From positions 1 through 20,001 of the forward strand of contig CAJTPZ010000003.1 of NCBI GenBank assembly GCA_910578395.1: 20,001 nucleotides of DNA, in the 5' to 3' direction. Positions 8,520 to 15,061 of the stretch are shown here, piece by piece. This stretch comes from an uncultured Muribaculaceae bacterium. Lineage in GTDB: Bacteria; Bacteroidota; Bacteroidia; Bacteroidales; Muribaculaceae. The notes beneath the pieces were generated by a model. That model ran no database searches, was not told where the DNA came from, and was given only the letters and a program-made list of their open reading frames with translations. Position numbers and translations under genes: made by a program. Positions within the stretch are counted from its first letter, which is position 1, and each line of letters begins with the position of its first letter.

Positions 8520-9239
8520 TCATTTTAACTCCTTTCCGGCCATGATGATTGTGAATTTTATAATATCAGTCGGTAACGTATCATCAAATCTTACAGACCA
8601 GATCACATTTACAGAATCAGGAAATCTGGACAACATTTCGGAGAGATAGGACATATCACTCATCTTTATGTAAGGTCGTATCTGACGGTTGAAATAAAGA
8701 TGCGCAGAGAGATATCCAACTTTATTCAGGTCTATTTCTTCCATTGATTTTTGCATGTTAATGACCGTATTCTCTATATTTTTCCCTTCGGCTGCCAATG
8801 TCATGAAGAAACCGGTATCGCGAAGTGTCATACAAAGATCATTGAAATCATAGCAGATATAGCCCTGGGTGACTATGGGTTGAAGTAACGATTTTATAAT
8901 ATCGGGAAATTCTTTGAGAGAAGCATATTTCACAATACTGTCATAGCAAATGGAATTAGCGTCATATAGCAATCCTATTGTAAGGACACCTGCATCATGA
9001 TAATTTTTGGCTATCTTGTTGGCAACTTCTACGTCATCACATGCTACGATAATTGCCATTTTGTCATCGTCTGTCGGGATGCAATTGTCTGGTGAGTCAG
9101 TTGTCAGACATTCAACACAATCATAACCGAATTTTTTTACTTCCTCGATTATGGTTGCAGCTTCTGAGCCGATTCCGATTACTTTGAAACTTACCGGAAT
9201 TGTATTTGACCCATTTTCAAAAGATTCCAAATCATTCAT
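8520..9239 (-). CDS. degenerate FtsZ/tubulin-like protein lacking the GTP-binding signature
   Basis: This 239-residue protein follows the FtsZ order of elements in shortened form. FKVIGIGSEAATIIEEVKKF (about 18-37) matches the first strand and helix, which in FtsZ read KVIGVGGGGGNAV. AIIVACDD runs straight into VEVANKIAKNYHDAGVLTIGLL (about 71-92), where FtsZ has AGMGGGTGTG in between. CYDFNDLCMTLRDTGFFM (about 129-146) matches the helix-7/T7 region, with D131 and D134 kept and the Asn of NxDxxD replaced by Cys. VNVIWSVRFDDTLPTDIIKFTIIMAG (about 210-235) matches the FtsZ C-terminal sheet. FtsZ itself has about 320 ordered residues. GTP binding is unlikely. The gene starts two bases after the preceding stop codon. 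The homology is read by eye but holds over the whole length. Confidence 0.7.
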   Translation of the reverse strand: MNDLESFENGSNTIPVSFKVIGIGSEAATIIEEVKKFGYDCVECLTTDSPDNCIPTDDDKMAIIVACDDVEVANKIAKNYHDAGVLTIGLLYDANSICYDSIVKYASLKEFPDIIKSLLQPIVTQGYICYDFNDLCMTLRDTGFFMTLAAEGKNIENTVINMQKSMEEIDLNKVGYLSAHLYFNRQIRPYIKMSDMSYLSEMLSRFPDSVNVIWSVRFDDTLPTDIIKFTIIMAGKELK

Positions 9240-9240
9240 T

Positions 9241-10257
9241 TTAGTTGATTTTAATTGGAGATATGACTATAATCTGAAGGGCGATTTCATTTTTTACGTC
9301 ATTGTCAATACCTTTGATAAATGTAACCTTAGTCGGTTGAATTTTCTCAGAAGAGGCGATAACATCCTTAAGGCATTGTTCTTCGTCATTTGTTAATGGC
9401 GTTGTTTCCGATGTATATGCTACAATAAGCATTTCTTCATAGCCTTCGCATAAATCGCTAAGAGTGGGGAAATATTTTGTCAGAAGATCTGCCAAATAAT
9501 CGACACGTGAAGATAAGTCAGAGATATGTGATTCCCGCCAAAATACATGGATGTTTCTCGCATTCATTATCCTGATTTCGAGCTGTTGGTCATATAACCC
9601 GGACTTGTCGTGAAGCGTGTCAATAAGATGCTGATGCTTGTCAAGCCGTTTGAGTTCGGAAATTTGTTTTTTGATGCGATAAAATCTTTTGCGCTTGGAA
9701 CGGTTCTGATGCTTTTCTCCGCAGTGAATCTGGTTCCAGACCTCCAAAGTGAAAGCAATTCCTAAAGGCATATTGTCATTGCTTTTCAATTTACGTTTCT
9801 CCTCTTTGTCCCGGATATAAGGCAGATACAATCGCCTTTCGAGAGCCTCGGCCTTTTTGCCGTAAGATGTAAACCGCTCCTCAAGCGGTGACCACATTGT
9901 GTGTCTGGTGAAACCATAAAAGGTCATACCCCAGAGGATTGCACCGGCGAGTTCTGCATCAGTAAAGGGATTATTGTCGGGCCGCACAACGGTTTTTCCG
10001 ACAGTGTTATTCCAGTGGTCACCTTCTATGTTATCGGCTACTAATGGCAAAGAATGGTCTTCATACCACTTGTCTCTCGGAGAGACGTCAAAGGTGACTT
10101 CGCCTCCTTCGCCCTTAAATTCTGTCAGGCAAATAATATCGAACGCCTCCTTATATCCGGCGACGTTTTGTATTGACCGGTCGTTGCGATGGGTATTCTG
10201 CAACGCTTTGAAGACGTTATCAAATCCTATTGATAAGAACAATTCTTTTACGGTCAT
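9241..10257 (-). CDS. novel N-terminal domain fused to an FtsZ C-domain-like region
   Basis: This 338-residue protein matches no family I can name as a whole. The N-terminal part (1-120) has a FDNVFKALQ...YKEAFDII pattern, a conserved-looking GDHWNNTVGKTVV and a hydrophobic AELAGAILWGMTFYGFT. The middle (about 120-240) is basic, with KRKRFYRIKKQISELKRL. The last 65 residues (EEMLIVAYTSETTPL, then TKVTFIKGIDNDV, then NEIALQIIVIS) follow the strand-helix-strand-strand order of the FtsZ C-terminal domain, whose last strands read IIFGAVIDESL...VTVIATG. It precedes the FtsZ-like gene with a one-base gap and follows the exonuclease by 65 bases, so co-expression is likely. The tubulin-related C-terminus is inference from pattern. 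Confidence 0.6.
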   Translation of the reverse strand: MTVKELFLSIGFDNVFKALQNTHRNDRSIQNVAGYKEAFDIICLTEFKGEGGEVTFDVSPRDKWYEDHSLPLVADNIEGDHWNNTVGKTVVRPDNNPFTDAELAGAILWGMTFYGFTRHTMWSPLEERFTSYGKKAEALERRLYLPYIRDKEEKRKLKSNDNMPLGIAFTLEVWNQIHCGEKHQNRSKRKRFYRIKKQISELKRLDKHQHLIDTLHDKSGLYDQQLEIRIMNARNIHVFWRESHISDLSSRVDYLADLLTKYFPTLSDLCEGYEEMLIVAYTSETTPLTNDEEQCLKDVIASSEKIQPTKVTFIKGIDNDVKNEIALQIIVISPIKIN

Positions 10258-10322
10258 GTGATTATTATATAATTGACTTTGAGAAAATAAAGAAGCTCTG
10301 TATCAGATTAAGAGTAAAATCT

Positions 10323-10811
10323 TCACAAAAGTTTCAATGCTATGGCCGCACAGGCTTCGGCATCGCAGAGGGCGTGATGATGATTCTCCATATTATAGCC
10401 ACAGGCTGCTGCCGAAAGGTGGAGTTGATGGCAGGGAAGATCAAGACACCGACGCGAAGCGGCAAGCGTACAATGAAACTCGTAATCGGGATATTTCATA
10501 CCGTACTCGGCAAACGCGGCTTTCAGACAACTTTCATCGAATGGGCGGTTGTGGGCCACAAAAGGAAGTCCATGAATTAGAGGTTCAATTTCTTTCCAGA
10601 CATCAGAAAATGTCGGTTGGCCGTCAGTATCATGGCGAGTCAGGCCGTGCACTTCGGTCGTCCAGTAGGTATAATAATTTGGCGTGGGTTGGATGAGGCT
10701 GTAGAATTTATCGACAATCTCACCGTCTCGCACTACAACAATCCCGACGCTGCATATGCTTGACCGCCGTCCGTTGGCTGTTTCAAAGTCTATAGCTACA
10801 AAGTCTTGCAT
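10323..10811 (-). CDS. DEDDh 3'-5' exonuclease (DnaQ/epsilon-like)
   Basis: The 162-residue protein is a stand-alone exonuclease domain. ExoI is FVAIDFETANG (D8, E10), ExoII is VAHNRPFDESCL (D92) and ExoIII is HHALCDAEA (H145, D150), so the full DEDDh catalytic set is present. It would remove nucleotides from 3' ends of DNA or RNA. The short length and lack of polymerase or BRCT parts fit the small Bacteroidota epsilon-like proteins. It starts two bases after the stop of the WYL regulator and is therefore co-transcribed with it. Whether it acts on DNA or RNA cannot be read from the sequence. Confidence 0.88.
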   Translation of the reverse strand: MQDFVAIDFETANGRRSSICSVGIVVVRDGEIVDKFYSLIQPTPNYYTYWTTEVHGLTRHDTDGQPTFSDVWKEIEPLIHGLPFVAHNRPFDESCLKAAFAEYGMKYPDYEFHCTLAASRRCLDLPCHQLHLSAAACGYNMENHHHALCDAEACAAIALKLL

Positions 10812-10813
10812 AT

Positions 10814-11716
10814 TCAGTCGTTTTTGTAAAGTTCATTCATGTCAGAAATCCAGCCTTTCATGGTCTTGCGCAGTGATGTGGGACTGATTATCTCAATCAT
10901 TGCTCCGAACTGGAGTAGTTTCATGGCAAAATCGTAAGTTGGCGATAGATACAATCCGAAATCTGCATACTCACCGCAATCCTCGATAAGACGCTGACTA
11001 TGATGTAATGGCAGTGACTTAAGATAATGTTTGTGGTCTTCGTTGGCGCGTATCACGATGTGCTCCGGCTTTACGTCGTAGCCGATGACAATCCCGTATG
11101 CTGTCGAAAAGAAATCGTCGGCATTGAAATTTCTGGGCAACTTATATGTGTCATCTGTAATCTCGACATCTACCAGACGGTCGAGCCCGTAAATTTTGAT
11201 TTCATTGCGGTTGTTGTGCGCCAGCACATACCAGCGGTTTTCAAATAGCTTGACACAATAAGGTTCAATCGGGAATGTATAGCCATGTGATTTTTTGAAT
11301 GGGTGATACGTGACATTTACTATTCGATTTTCCTTCATTGCCTCAAGCAATGTCGTCAAATGATCTCGTCCTGAGGGTATCTCATCAACCAGTATGCGAC
11401 CCTTTAGCGAGAGGTTCTCGCCGATGAGATTACCCACCGCAAAAGAGTCGAGCATCCATTTTTTGAGCTTATCCTCGTCTATGTCCTCAGGATTGGCGAT
11501 ATAATAGAGGTAACCACCGACTTTTTGACAGTCGATAATGATGCTGAATTGCTCGAAAATGGCATCGCGCCAGCGATTGAATGTAGCGCGATGAAGCGGT
11601 TTACAGTCGCTCAAATCCTTGTTGCGTTCCCATTTGTCAGACAAATCCTTGTGGGAAATTTTCCCGGCACGGCGGATTGTGTCAATCAGCCAGGTGTATT
11701 TTTGGAGCTGGTTCAT
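10814..11716 (-). CDS. WYL-domain transcriptional regulator
   Basis: From the ATG at 11716 the protein has 300 residues. The N-terminal 75 residues form a helical DNA-binding region with RATFNRWRDAI. The WYL domain follows (about 120-190), with IVNVTYHPF, IEPYCVKLFENRWYVLAHN (a WYV variant of the WYL triad) and IKIYGLDRL, and then a WCX-like tail ending in LRKTMKGWISDMNELY. WYL proteins sense ligands, often nucleic-acid-derived, and control defence and repair genes. The frame also opens at a TTG at 11740, but that lies inside the -7 box, so the ATG at 11716 is preferred. The gene is first in a run leading to the exonuclease, the FtsZ-like genes and ravA-viaA. Confidence 0.88.
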   Translation of the reverse strand: MNQLQKYTWLIDTIRRAGKISHKDLSDKWERNKDLSDCKPLHRATFNRWRDAIFEQFSIIIDCQKVGGYLYYIANPEDIDEDKLKKWMLDSFAVGNLIGENLSLKGRILVDEIPSGRDHLTTLLEAMKENRIVNVTYHPFKKSHGYTFPIEPYCVKLFENRWYVLAHNNRNEIKIYGLDRLVDVEITDDTYKLPRNFNADDFFSTAYGIVIGYDVKPEHIVIRANEDHKHYLKSLPLHHSQRLIEDCGEYADFGLYLSPTYDFAMKLLQFGAMIEIISPTSLRKTMKGWISDMNELYKND

Positions 11717-11737
11717 ATCAGTTTGAATTTTACATCG

Positions 11738-11745
11738 CAAATCTA
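11738..11745 (-). promoter_or_regulatory. -7 box (TAGATTTG) of the WYL operon
   Basis: Read on the minus strand, TAGATTTG lies 21 bases before the ATG at 11716. The inverted repeat at 11752-11776 overlaps the expected -33 zone. No clear -33 TTTG is seen. Confidence 0.6.
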
Positions 11746-11751
11746 ATCAAG

Positions 11752-11776
11752 TCATGTATTATTTGGTGATACATGA
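11752..11776. promoter_or_regulatory. inverted repeat TCATGTAT-N9-ATACATGA, candidate WYL operator
   Basis: There is a perfect 8-base inverted repeat with a 9-base spacer, seven bases upstream of the WYL -7 box. The position fits a repressor site covering the -33 region. There is no T-run, so a terminator for the gene ending at 11789 is less likely. Confidence 0.45.
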
Positions 11777-11788
11777 TTGAAAAATATC

Positions 11789-12139
11789 TTATATGGAAGT
11801 CAAAATATCCTCTTCTTCGACTGACTTCAAGGAGAATATATCCAATAGTTGATTAAAACAGAATGGATGCTGCCACCAGATTACATGACTTACAGCCAGT
11901 TTTCCATTGCCATCGGAGACTATATGATACGTCTCGTAATCGCTGTATCCCAAAGACATGTAGAGTGATATATATTCTTCTTGTTGAGTTAATTCGATTC
12001 CTAATACGGCTAACCACTCATCTTTGTCTTTTGTAAAATCATCAAGGGTTGAGTATGGCTCAACAAGATTAGATAGGAATGCGTGACGCTTTCGCATTAA
12101 ATCACATCTTTCTTCCCGGGTCATATCCGTCAAATCCAT
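11789..12139 (-). CDS. hypothetical protein (116 aa) of the rtcB unit
   Basis: I do not recognise this 116-residue protein. It is mixed-charge and soluble, with a helical start (MTREERCDLMRKRHAFLSNL) and a Trp/His-rich VIWWQHPFCFNQLLDIF near residues 86-102. Its first 10 bases overlap the end of the gene upstream, so it is translated as part of the rtcB transcript. There is no signal peptide and no membrane segment. Confidence 0.65.
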   Translation of the reverse strand: MDLTDMTREERCDLMRKRHAFLSNLVEPYSTLDDFTKDKDEWLAVLGIELTQQEEYISLYMSLGYSDYETYHIVSDGNGKLAVSHVIWWQHPFCFNQLLDIFSLKSVEEEDILTSI

Positions 12140-12339
12140 GCTCCGTAAAGTTCTTCGGGTTCATAGTCTTGACGAGTAATCTCTTGCGTTTTTCGGCGAG
12201 CCTCAGCAAGTTCTTCTGTGGGTGGTGGAAGTTTAACAATAAAGACGTTGTTAGGACGCTGCTTCATCCCGACTTTGCGACGAAGCCACAGGTTTTCCAT
12301 CAAGAGCAAAACGCATTCCGGTGAATGTATCGTTTTCAT
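12130..12339 (-). CDS. hypothetical protein (69 aa) between rtcB and the 116-aa gene
   Basis: This small protein is basic in its first half (LWLRRKVGMKQRP), with a Pro/Glu-rich second half (LPPPTEELAEARRK). Its ATG shares a base with the rtcB stop (TAATG), and its stop overlaps the next start by 10 bases. The two overlaps support a real gene despite the size. An internal ATG (residue 14) could be the true start. I can assign no function. Confidence 0.55.
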   Translation of the reverse strand: MKTIHSPECVLLLMENLWLRRKVGMKQRPNNVFIVKLPPPTEELAEARRKTQEITRQDYEPEELYGAWI

Positions 12340-13592
12340 TATGATGCTTTGAAATTAAAGATTGGACGTATGATTGTGTCGATGGTGACGGTGTCGCCGA
12401 TGTTGGCGATGATCTCCGAGGCGGGCTTGTAGACCATCGGTGACTCATCACGGGTGAAGTCATTGACCGACTCCGAATAGATGCCCTGCATGGATGCCTC
12501 GAAGTCTTCAATTGTGATTTTCTCGTATGCCTGAGTGCGGCTCAATACTCGTCCGGCGCCGTGGGGTGCCGAACAGTTCCACTCCGGATTGCCCTTTCCG
12601 GTGCATAGCAATGAGCCGTCGCGCATATTCAAAGGAATGATGCAACGTTCACCCTCGGCAGCCGATATGGCGCCCTTACGGATGATGTTATCATCGCTGA
12701 TATAATTGTGGACGGATTCAAATTCCTCCAATACCTTTACCTCCGGGAAGAACTGCATAAGTAATAGTGATATGAGTTTGCGGTTGAGCACAGCCCAACG
12801 CTGACATATGCGCATATCGTGAAGATAATGTTCACGTACCTCACCTTCGACATAACAGAGGTCTGCGGGCAACAAAGGCTCGGTAGCCTCATGTTCCTTG
12901 CGCATTTTCTTGATTACACTCTGCAATTTAGAGCGGCGTCCGGCGGCTTTATATTCCTCGATGATGCGCTTGATTGTCTCTTCAAACTCATCAGCCCCGT
13001 CGGTAAGATGTTTCACCGCCTTTGTCTGATAGATTTCGGCAACCTGTTTGCCGAGATTGCGTGACCCGGTGTGAATAATGAGATACACATTTCCATCGTC
13101 ATCCCTGTCAAGCTCAATGAAATGATTGCCGCTGCCAAGGGTGCCTATAGCTTTGTTGATGCGACCGGAGTTCTTGATTTCACGATAGCAGTAGAGTTCA
13201 GTGACGAGCCGTTTAGCTTCGCGGTAGATGTCTATTTCATCTCCTGTAAGGGGAGTGAAGCCGAAGCGGTCTTCTCGTACGATCTTTCCGGAAGGAACAT
13301 TGGCGCGGATATGCTTATGAAAAGCAGGAAAGTCAATATCCGAGAGTTTGCCGAGTTTGAGGATGCGCATACCGCAGCCTATGTCAACGCCAACGATATT
13401 GGGAATTACCTTGTCGCCGAGATCACCGGTGAACCCGATTACGCATCCTGCACCGGCATGAACGTCAGGCATGATTCGTATTTTCTTGTCGGAGAACACA
13501 TCAATCGAGAGCAGCTCTTTGATTTGCGCCAAAGCATTCTCCTCAATGTTGTCCGTAAAAATTTTCACGTCATATCCTTCTATTATCTTCAT
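12339..13592 (-). CDS. rtcB: RtcB-type RNA ligase
   Basis: From the ATG at 13592 the protein has 417 residues. RtcB joins 2',3'-cyclic phosphate or 3'-phosphate RNA ends to 5'-OH ends using GTP and Mn. The metal ligands are visible: D44 in PDVHAGAG, C73 in GVDIGCGM, H157 in LGSGNHFIEL, H174 in HTGSRNLG and H295 in ESVHNYIS. The guanylated histidine is H344 in APHGAGR. LCTGKGNPEWN precedes it, as in the shorter bacterial RtcB branch. In-frame ATGs at 13598 and a TTG at 13643 are possible earlier starts, but MKIIEGYDVKIF is the usual N-terminus. It heads a three-gene unit and faces the plus-strand genes across a 215-base gap. RtcA and the CARF regulator RtcR are absent here. Confidence 0.92.
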   Translation of the reverse strand: MKIIEGYDVKIFTDNIEENALAQIKELLSIDVFSDKKIRIMPDVHAGAGCVIGFTGDLGDKVIPNIVGVDIGCGMRILKLGKLSDIDFPAFHKHIRANVPSGKIVREDRFGFTPLTGDEIDIYREAKRLVTELYCYREIKNSGRINKAIGTLGSGNHFIELDRDDDGNVYLIIHTGSRNLGKQVAEIYQTKAVKHLTDGADEFEETIKRIIEEYKAAGRRSKLQSVIKKMRKEHEATEPLLPADLCYVEGEVREHYLHDMRICQRWAVLNRKLISLLLMQFFPEVKVLEEFESVHNYISDDNIIRKGAISAAEGERCIIPLNMRDGSLLCTGKGNPEWNCSAPHGAGRVLSRTQAYEKITIEDFEASMQGIYSESVNDFTRDESPMVYKPASEIIANIGDTVTIDTIIRPIFNFKAS

Positions 13593-13667
13593 GATCATTG
13601 ATATTTTGATTAATACAGCGGAGTTATACGCCATAGTGTGCAACTATCCGGTGCAGTCAGAATCGGT

Positions 13668-13690
13668 TATTATTTTGTCGCAAAATAATA
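13668..13690. repeat. perfect inverted repeat in the rtcB divergent region
   Basis: TATTATTTTG and CAAAATAATA form a perfect 10-base inverted repeat around the loop TCG. It lies about 75 bases upstream of the rtcB start and about 120 bases before the plus-strand gene. It could be an operator or an AT-rich promoter with -7-like TTATTTTG on each strand. Confidence 0.5.
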
Positions 13691-13733
13691 GCTGAGGTGG
13701 TGCAATTCACGATACAGGTGTAGATTTTTGTTT

Positions 13734-13763
13734 GTGTATGTGCTGACTCGCGGAATGATACAC
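13734..13763. promoter_or_regulatory. inverted repeat GTGTAT-N18-ATACAC upstream of the 13772 promoter
   Basis: These arms sit just before the plus-strand -7 box, over the expected -33 region. ATACAC and the nearby GATACAGG at 13711 resemble the ATACATGA arm of the WYL-promoter repeat. A shared regulator is possible but the motif is short. Confidence 0.3.
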
Positions 13764-13771
13764 CTCGACAA

Positions 13772-13779
13772 TACTTTTG
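13772..13779 (+). promoter_or_regulatory. -7 box (TACTTTTG) for the 13808 operon
   Basis: TACTTTTG matches TAnnTTTG and lies 28 bases before the ATG at 13808. A GGAG-like sequence precedes that ATG. Confidence 0.6.
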
Positions 13780-13807
13780 CAAATGAAATTAAAAAAATAG
13801 CGGAGTT

Positions 13808-14041
13808 ATGACATTGGCAGAATTAAATTACAGATGCTTAAAAGCACACCTGCTTCTGGCGGTAGGTACAATAATAGGAGAAATTATTGCGCATATATAT
13901 GGCATCAAGTATACTTTGTTGTTCGGCTTATTAACCGGATTATTGTTTTCACTCCATGTCTATCGCCAGTGTATTATTGTGCTGATCAATGAATATCGAA
14001 ATTTAAAATCAAAACAAAATAATGGTAATGAAGACATTTAG
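13808..14041 (+). CDS. small two-helix membrane protein
   Basis: This 77-residue protein has two adjoining hydrophobic segments, about residues 14-30 (LLLAVGTIIGEIIAHIY) and 34-50 (KYTLLFGLLTGLLFSLH), followed by a charged tail (INEYRNLKSKQNN). It has a promoter and a purine-rich site before the ATG. The stop overlaps the start of the next gene by 20 bases, which ties the two together. I recognise no family. Confidence 0.65.
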   Translation: MTLAELNYRCLKAHLLLAVGTIIGEIIAHIYGIKYTLLFGLLTGLLFSLHVYRQCIIVLINEYRNLKSKQNNGNEDI

Positions 14042-14753
14042 GGAATATCTCATTATAAGCCAATTTGAAGATATATGGTCTGAAATCGTCGAAAACTATT
14101 CGGAACCAGAAGAAATCAAATCGGTTTATGCCAAATATTATGAGAAGTTGAAAGCACTTCCACACAAATCGGTGAGAGGAATCATTGATATGCCCGGAAG
14201 CCCGAACCAATATCCCGATGGTCTGAACGGTGCTCCAGACTGGATTATTGATAAGAGGGTTAAAACCAAAGAAAAAGACAGTGCCGTAGTTGCTGCCACA
14301 TTGCTCTACTGGGCATCGCTACATACTTTCTATACCTCACAAGAACATGACGCGGACTTATTCAGGTATCTTGAAATTATAGATTCTCAGGATTGCAAGG
14401 CATTATGCGATTATATGATGGAATCAATTAAGCCTCAGCCATATCGTGCCGAAATAGAGGAGAGCCGGGTGCGGAAAGAACATCTTTTTTGGGAAGATAC
14501 GTTCTCGTGTCTATATGCAGGCGATTGGCGTTACACTCTTTATATACTTAAGCGAAAGCTTCAATATGATATGGGCTTCATGCGGGGCTTTGCCGACCAT
14601 GCAGGTCGCGAACGCGATGCCGACCGAATGCAACTGTTCTGTAACCTGATTGATGGTGCAACTGCCCACATATATCCCAACGAACGGCAGCGTCGGATGC
14701 TCCACCTAATCTTCAAAATCCTTGAGCAAAACATCTCCAACTGGAGTGATTGA
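14022..14753 (+). CDS. hypothetical protein sharing an N-terminal pattern with the 338-aa protein
   Basis: This 243-residue soluble protein belongs to no family I can name. Its first 120 residues resemble those of the protein encoded at 9241-10257. Both have a FEDIW/FDNVF start, a Tyr-containing helix about 20 residues later, an [GA]-x2-W...K-x-V stretch and a hydrophobic helix with LxW (AATLLYWASLHTFYT here, AGAILWGMTFYGFT there). The rest is helical and charged, with HAGRERDADRMQLF near 192-205, and there is no FtsZ-like tail. The ATG at 14028 is an alternative start. A shared domain in two neighbouring operons suggests a link between them. Confidence 0.7.
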   Translation: MVMKTFREYLIISQFEDIWSEIVENYSEPEEIKSVYAKYYEKLKALPHKSVRGIIDMPGSPNQYPDGLNGAPDWIIDKRVKTKEKDSAVVAATLLYWASLHTFYTSQEHDADLFRYLEIIDSQDCKALCDYMMESIKPQPYRAEIEESRVRKEHLFWEDTFSCLYAGDWRYTLYILKRKLQYDMGFMRGFADHAGRERDADRMQLFCNLIDGATAHIYPNERQRRMLHLIFKILEQNISNWSD

Positions 14754-14847
14754 TTCTAATTCCCGGTAACTCTAATTACGATAAACTTCGTTGTAATCAC
14801 GATGAGAATCACTAAATTTATGATTCGTGAGTATCACTATTACGAAA

Positions 14848-15012
14848 ATGAATAAAGAGCAAGTACTTGAACATTTGAAAACAATTCTGCCATCGGTAAA
14901 CCCGCCTAAACATATATCGGTTGAGATGGCAGATAGCTGTCTTTTTATAAAATTAGGCAGTAAAAGTGGTGTTGCCAATATGCAGACAGATGAATCATCA
15001 CTTTGCCAATAG
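14848..15012 (+). CDS. small ORF, likely the first part of a frameshifted gene
   Basis: From the ATG at 14848 this frame gives 54 residues (MNKEQVLEHLKTILPSV...) and ends at a TAG at 15010-15012. A GTG at 14827 is a less likely start. The +1 frame is open from about 14961 to a TGA that overlaps the next gene's ATG by ATGA, and its translation looks protein-like. A composite of about 70 residues is therefore the probable ancestral product. Function unknown. Confidence 0.45.
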   Translation: MNKEQVLEHLKTILPSVNPPKHISVEMADSCLFIKLGSKSGVANMQTDESSLCQ

Positions 15013-15061
15013 ATTTGGTATTGAATTTGAGTTCAAAAATATTTCGCATTTAACAGAATGA
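14990..15061 (+). other. +1-frame continuation coupled to the RNase J-like gene
   Basis: From the ATG at 14990 the +1 frame reads 23 residues, including NRFGIEFEFKNISHLTE, and stops at 15059-15061, overlapping the next start as ATGA. It may be the displaced C-terminus of the 14848 gene. A CTTTG sequence at 15001-15005 sits near the crossover point. A tiny separate ORF is the alternative. Confidence 0.35.
15010..15017 (+). promoter_or_regulatory. possible -7 box (TAGATTTG) before the RNase J-like gene
   Basis: TAGATTTG matches the consensus and lies 40 bases before the ATG at 15058, overlapping the stop of the small ORF. It could be chance if that region is coding in the +1 frame. Confidence 0.4.

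Noticed and set aside
10230..10696. plus-strand frames over the exonuclease gene
   Set aside because: They are antisense to a complete DEDDh exonuclease and have no recognisable motif.
11717..11740. TTG start for the WYL regulator
   Set aside because: The TTG is inside the TAGATTTG promoter box; the ATG at 11716 gives a normal leader and N-terminus.
12251..12511. 86-codon minus-strand frame over the rtcB 3' end
   Set aside because: It is out of frame with rtcB and with the 69-aa gene, and its translation is Ser/Arg/Pro-rich low-complexity.
13071..13601. 176-codon plus-strand open frame across rtcB
   Set aside because: It is fully antisense to rtcB, whose catalytic motifs are clear, and its own translation shows no domain.
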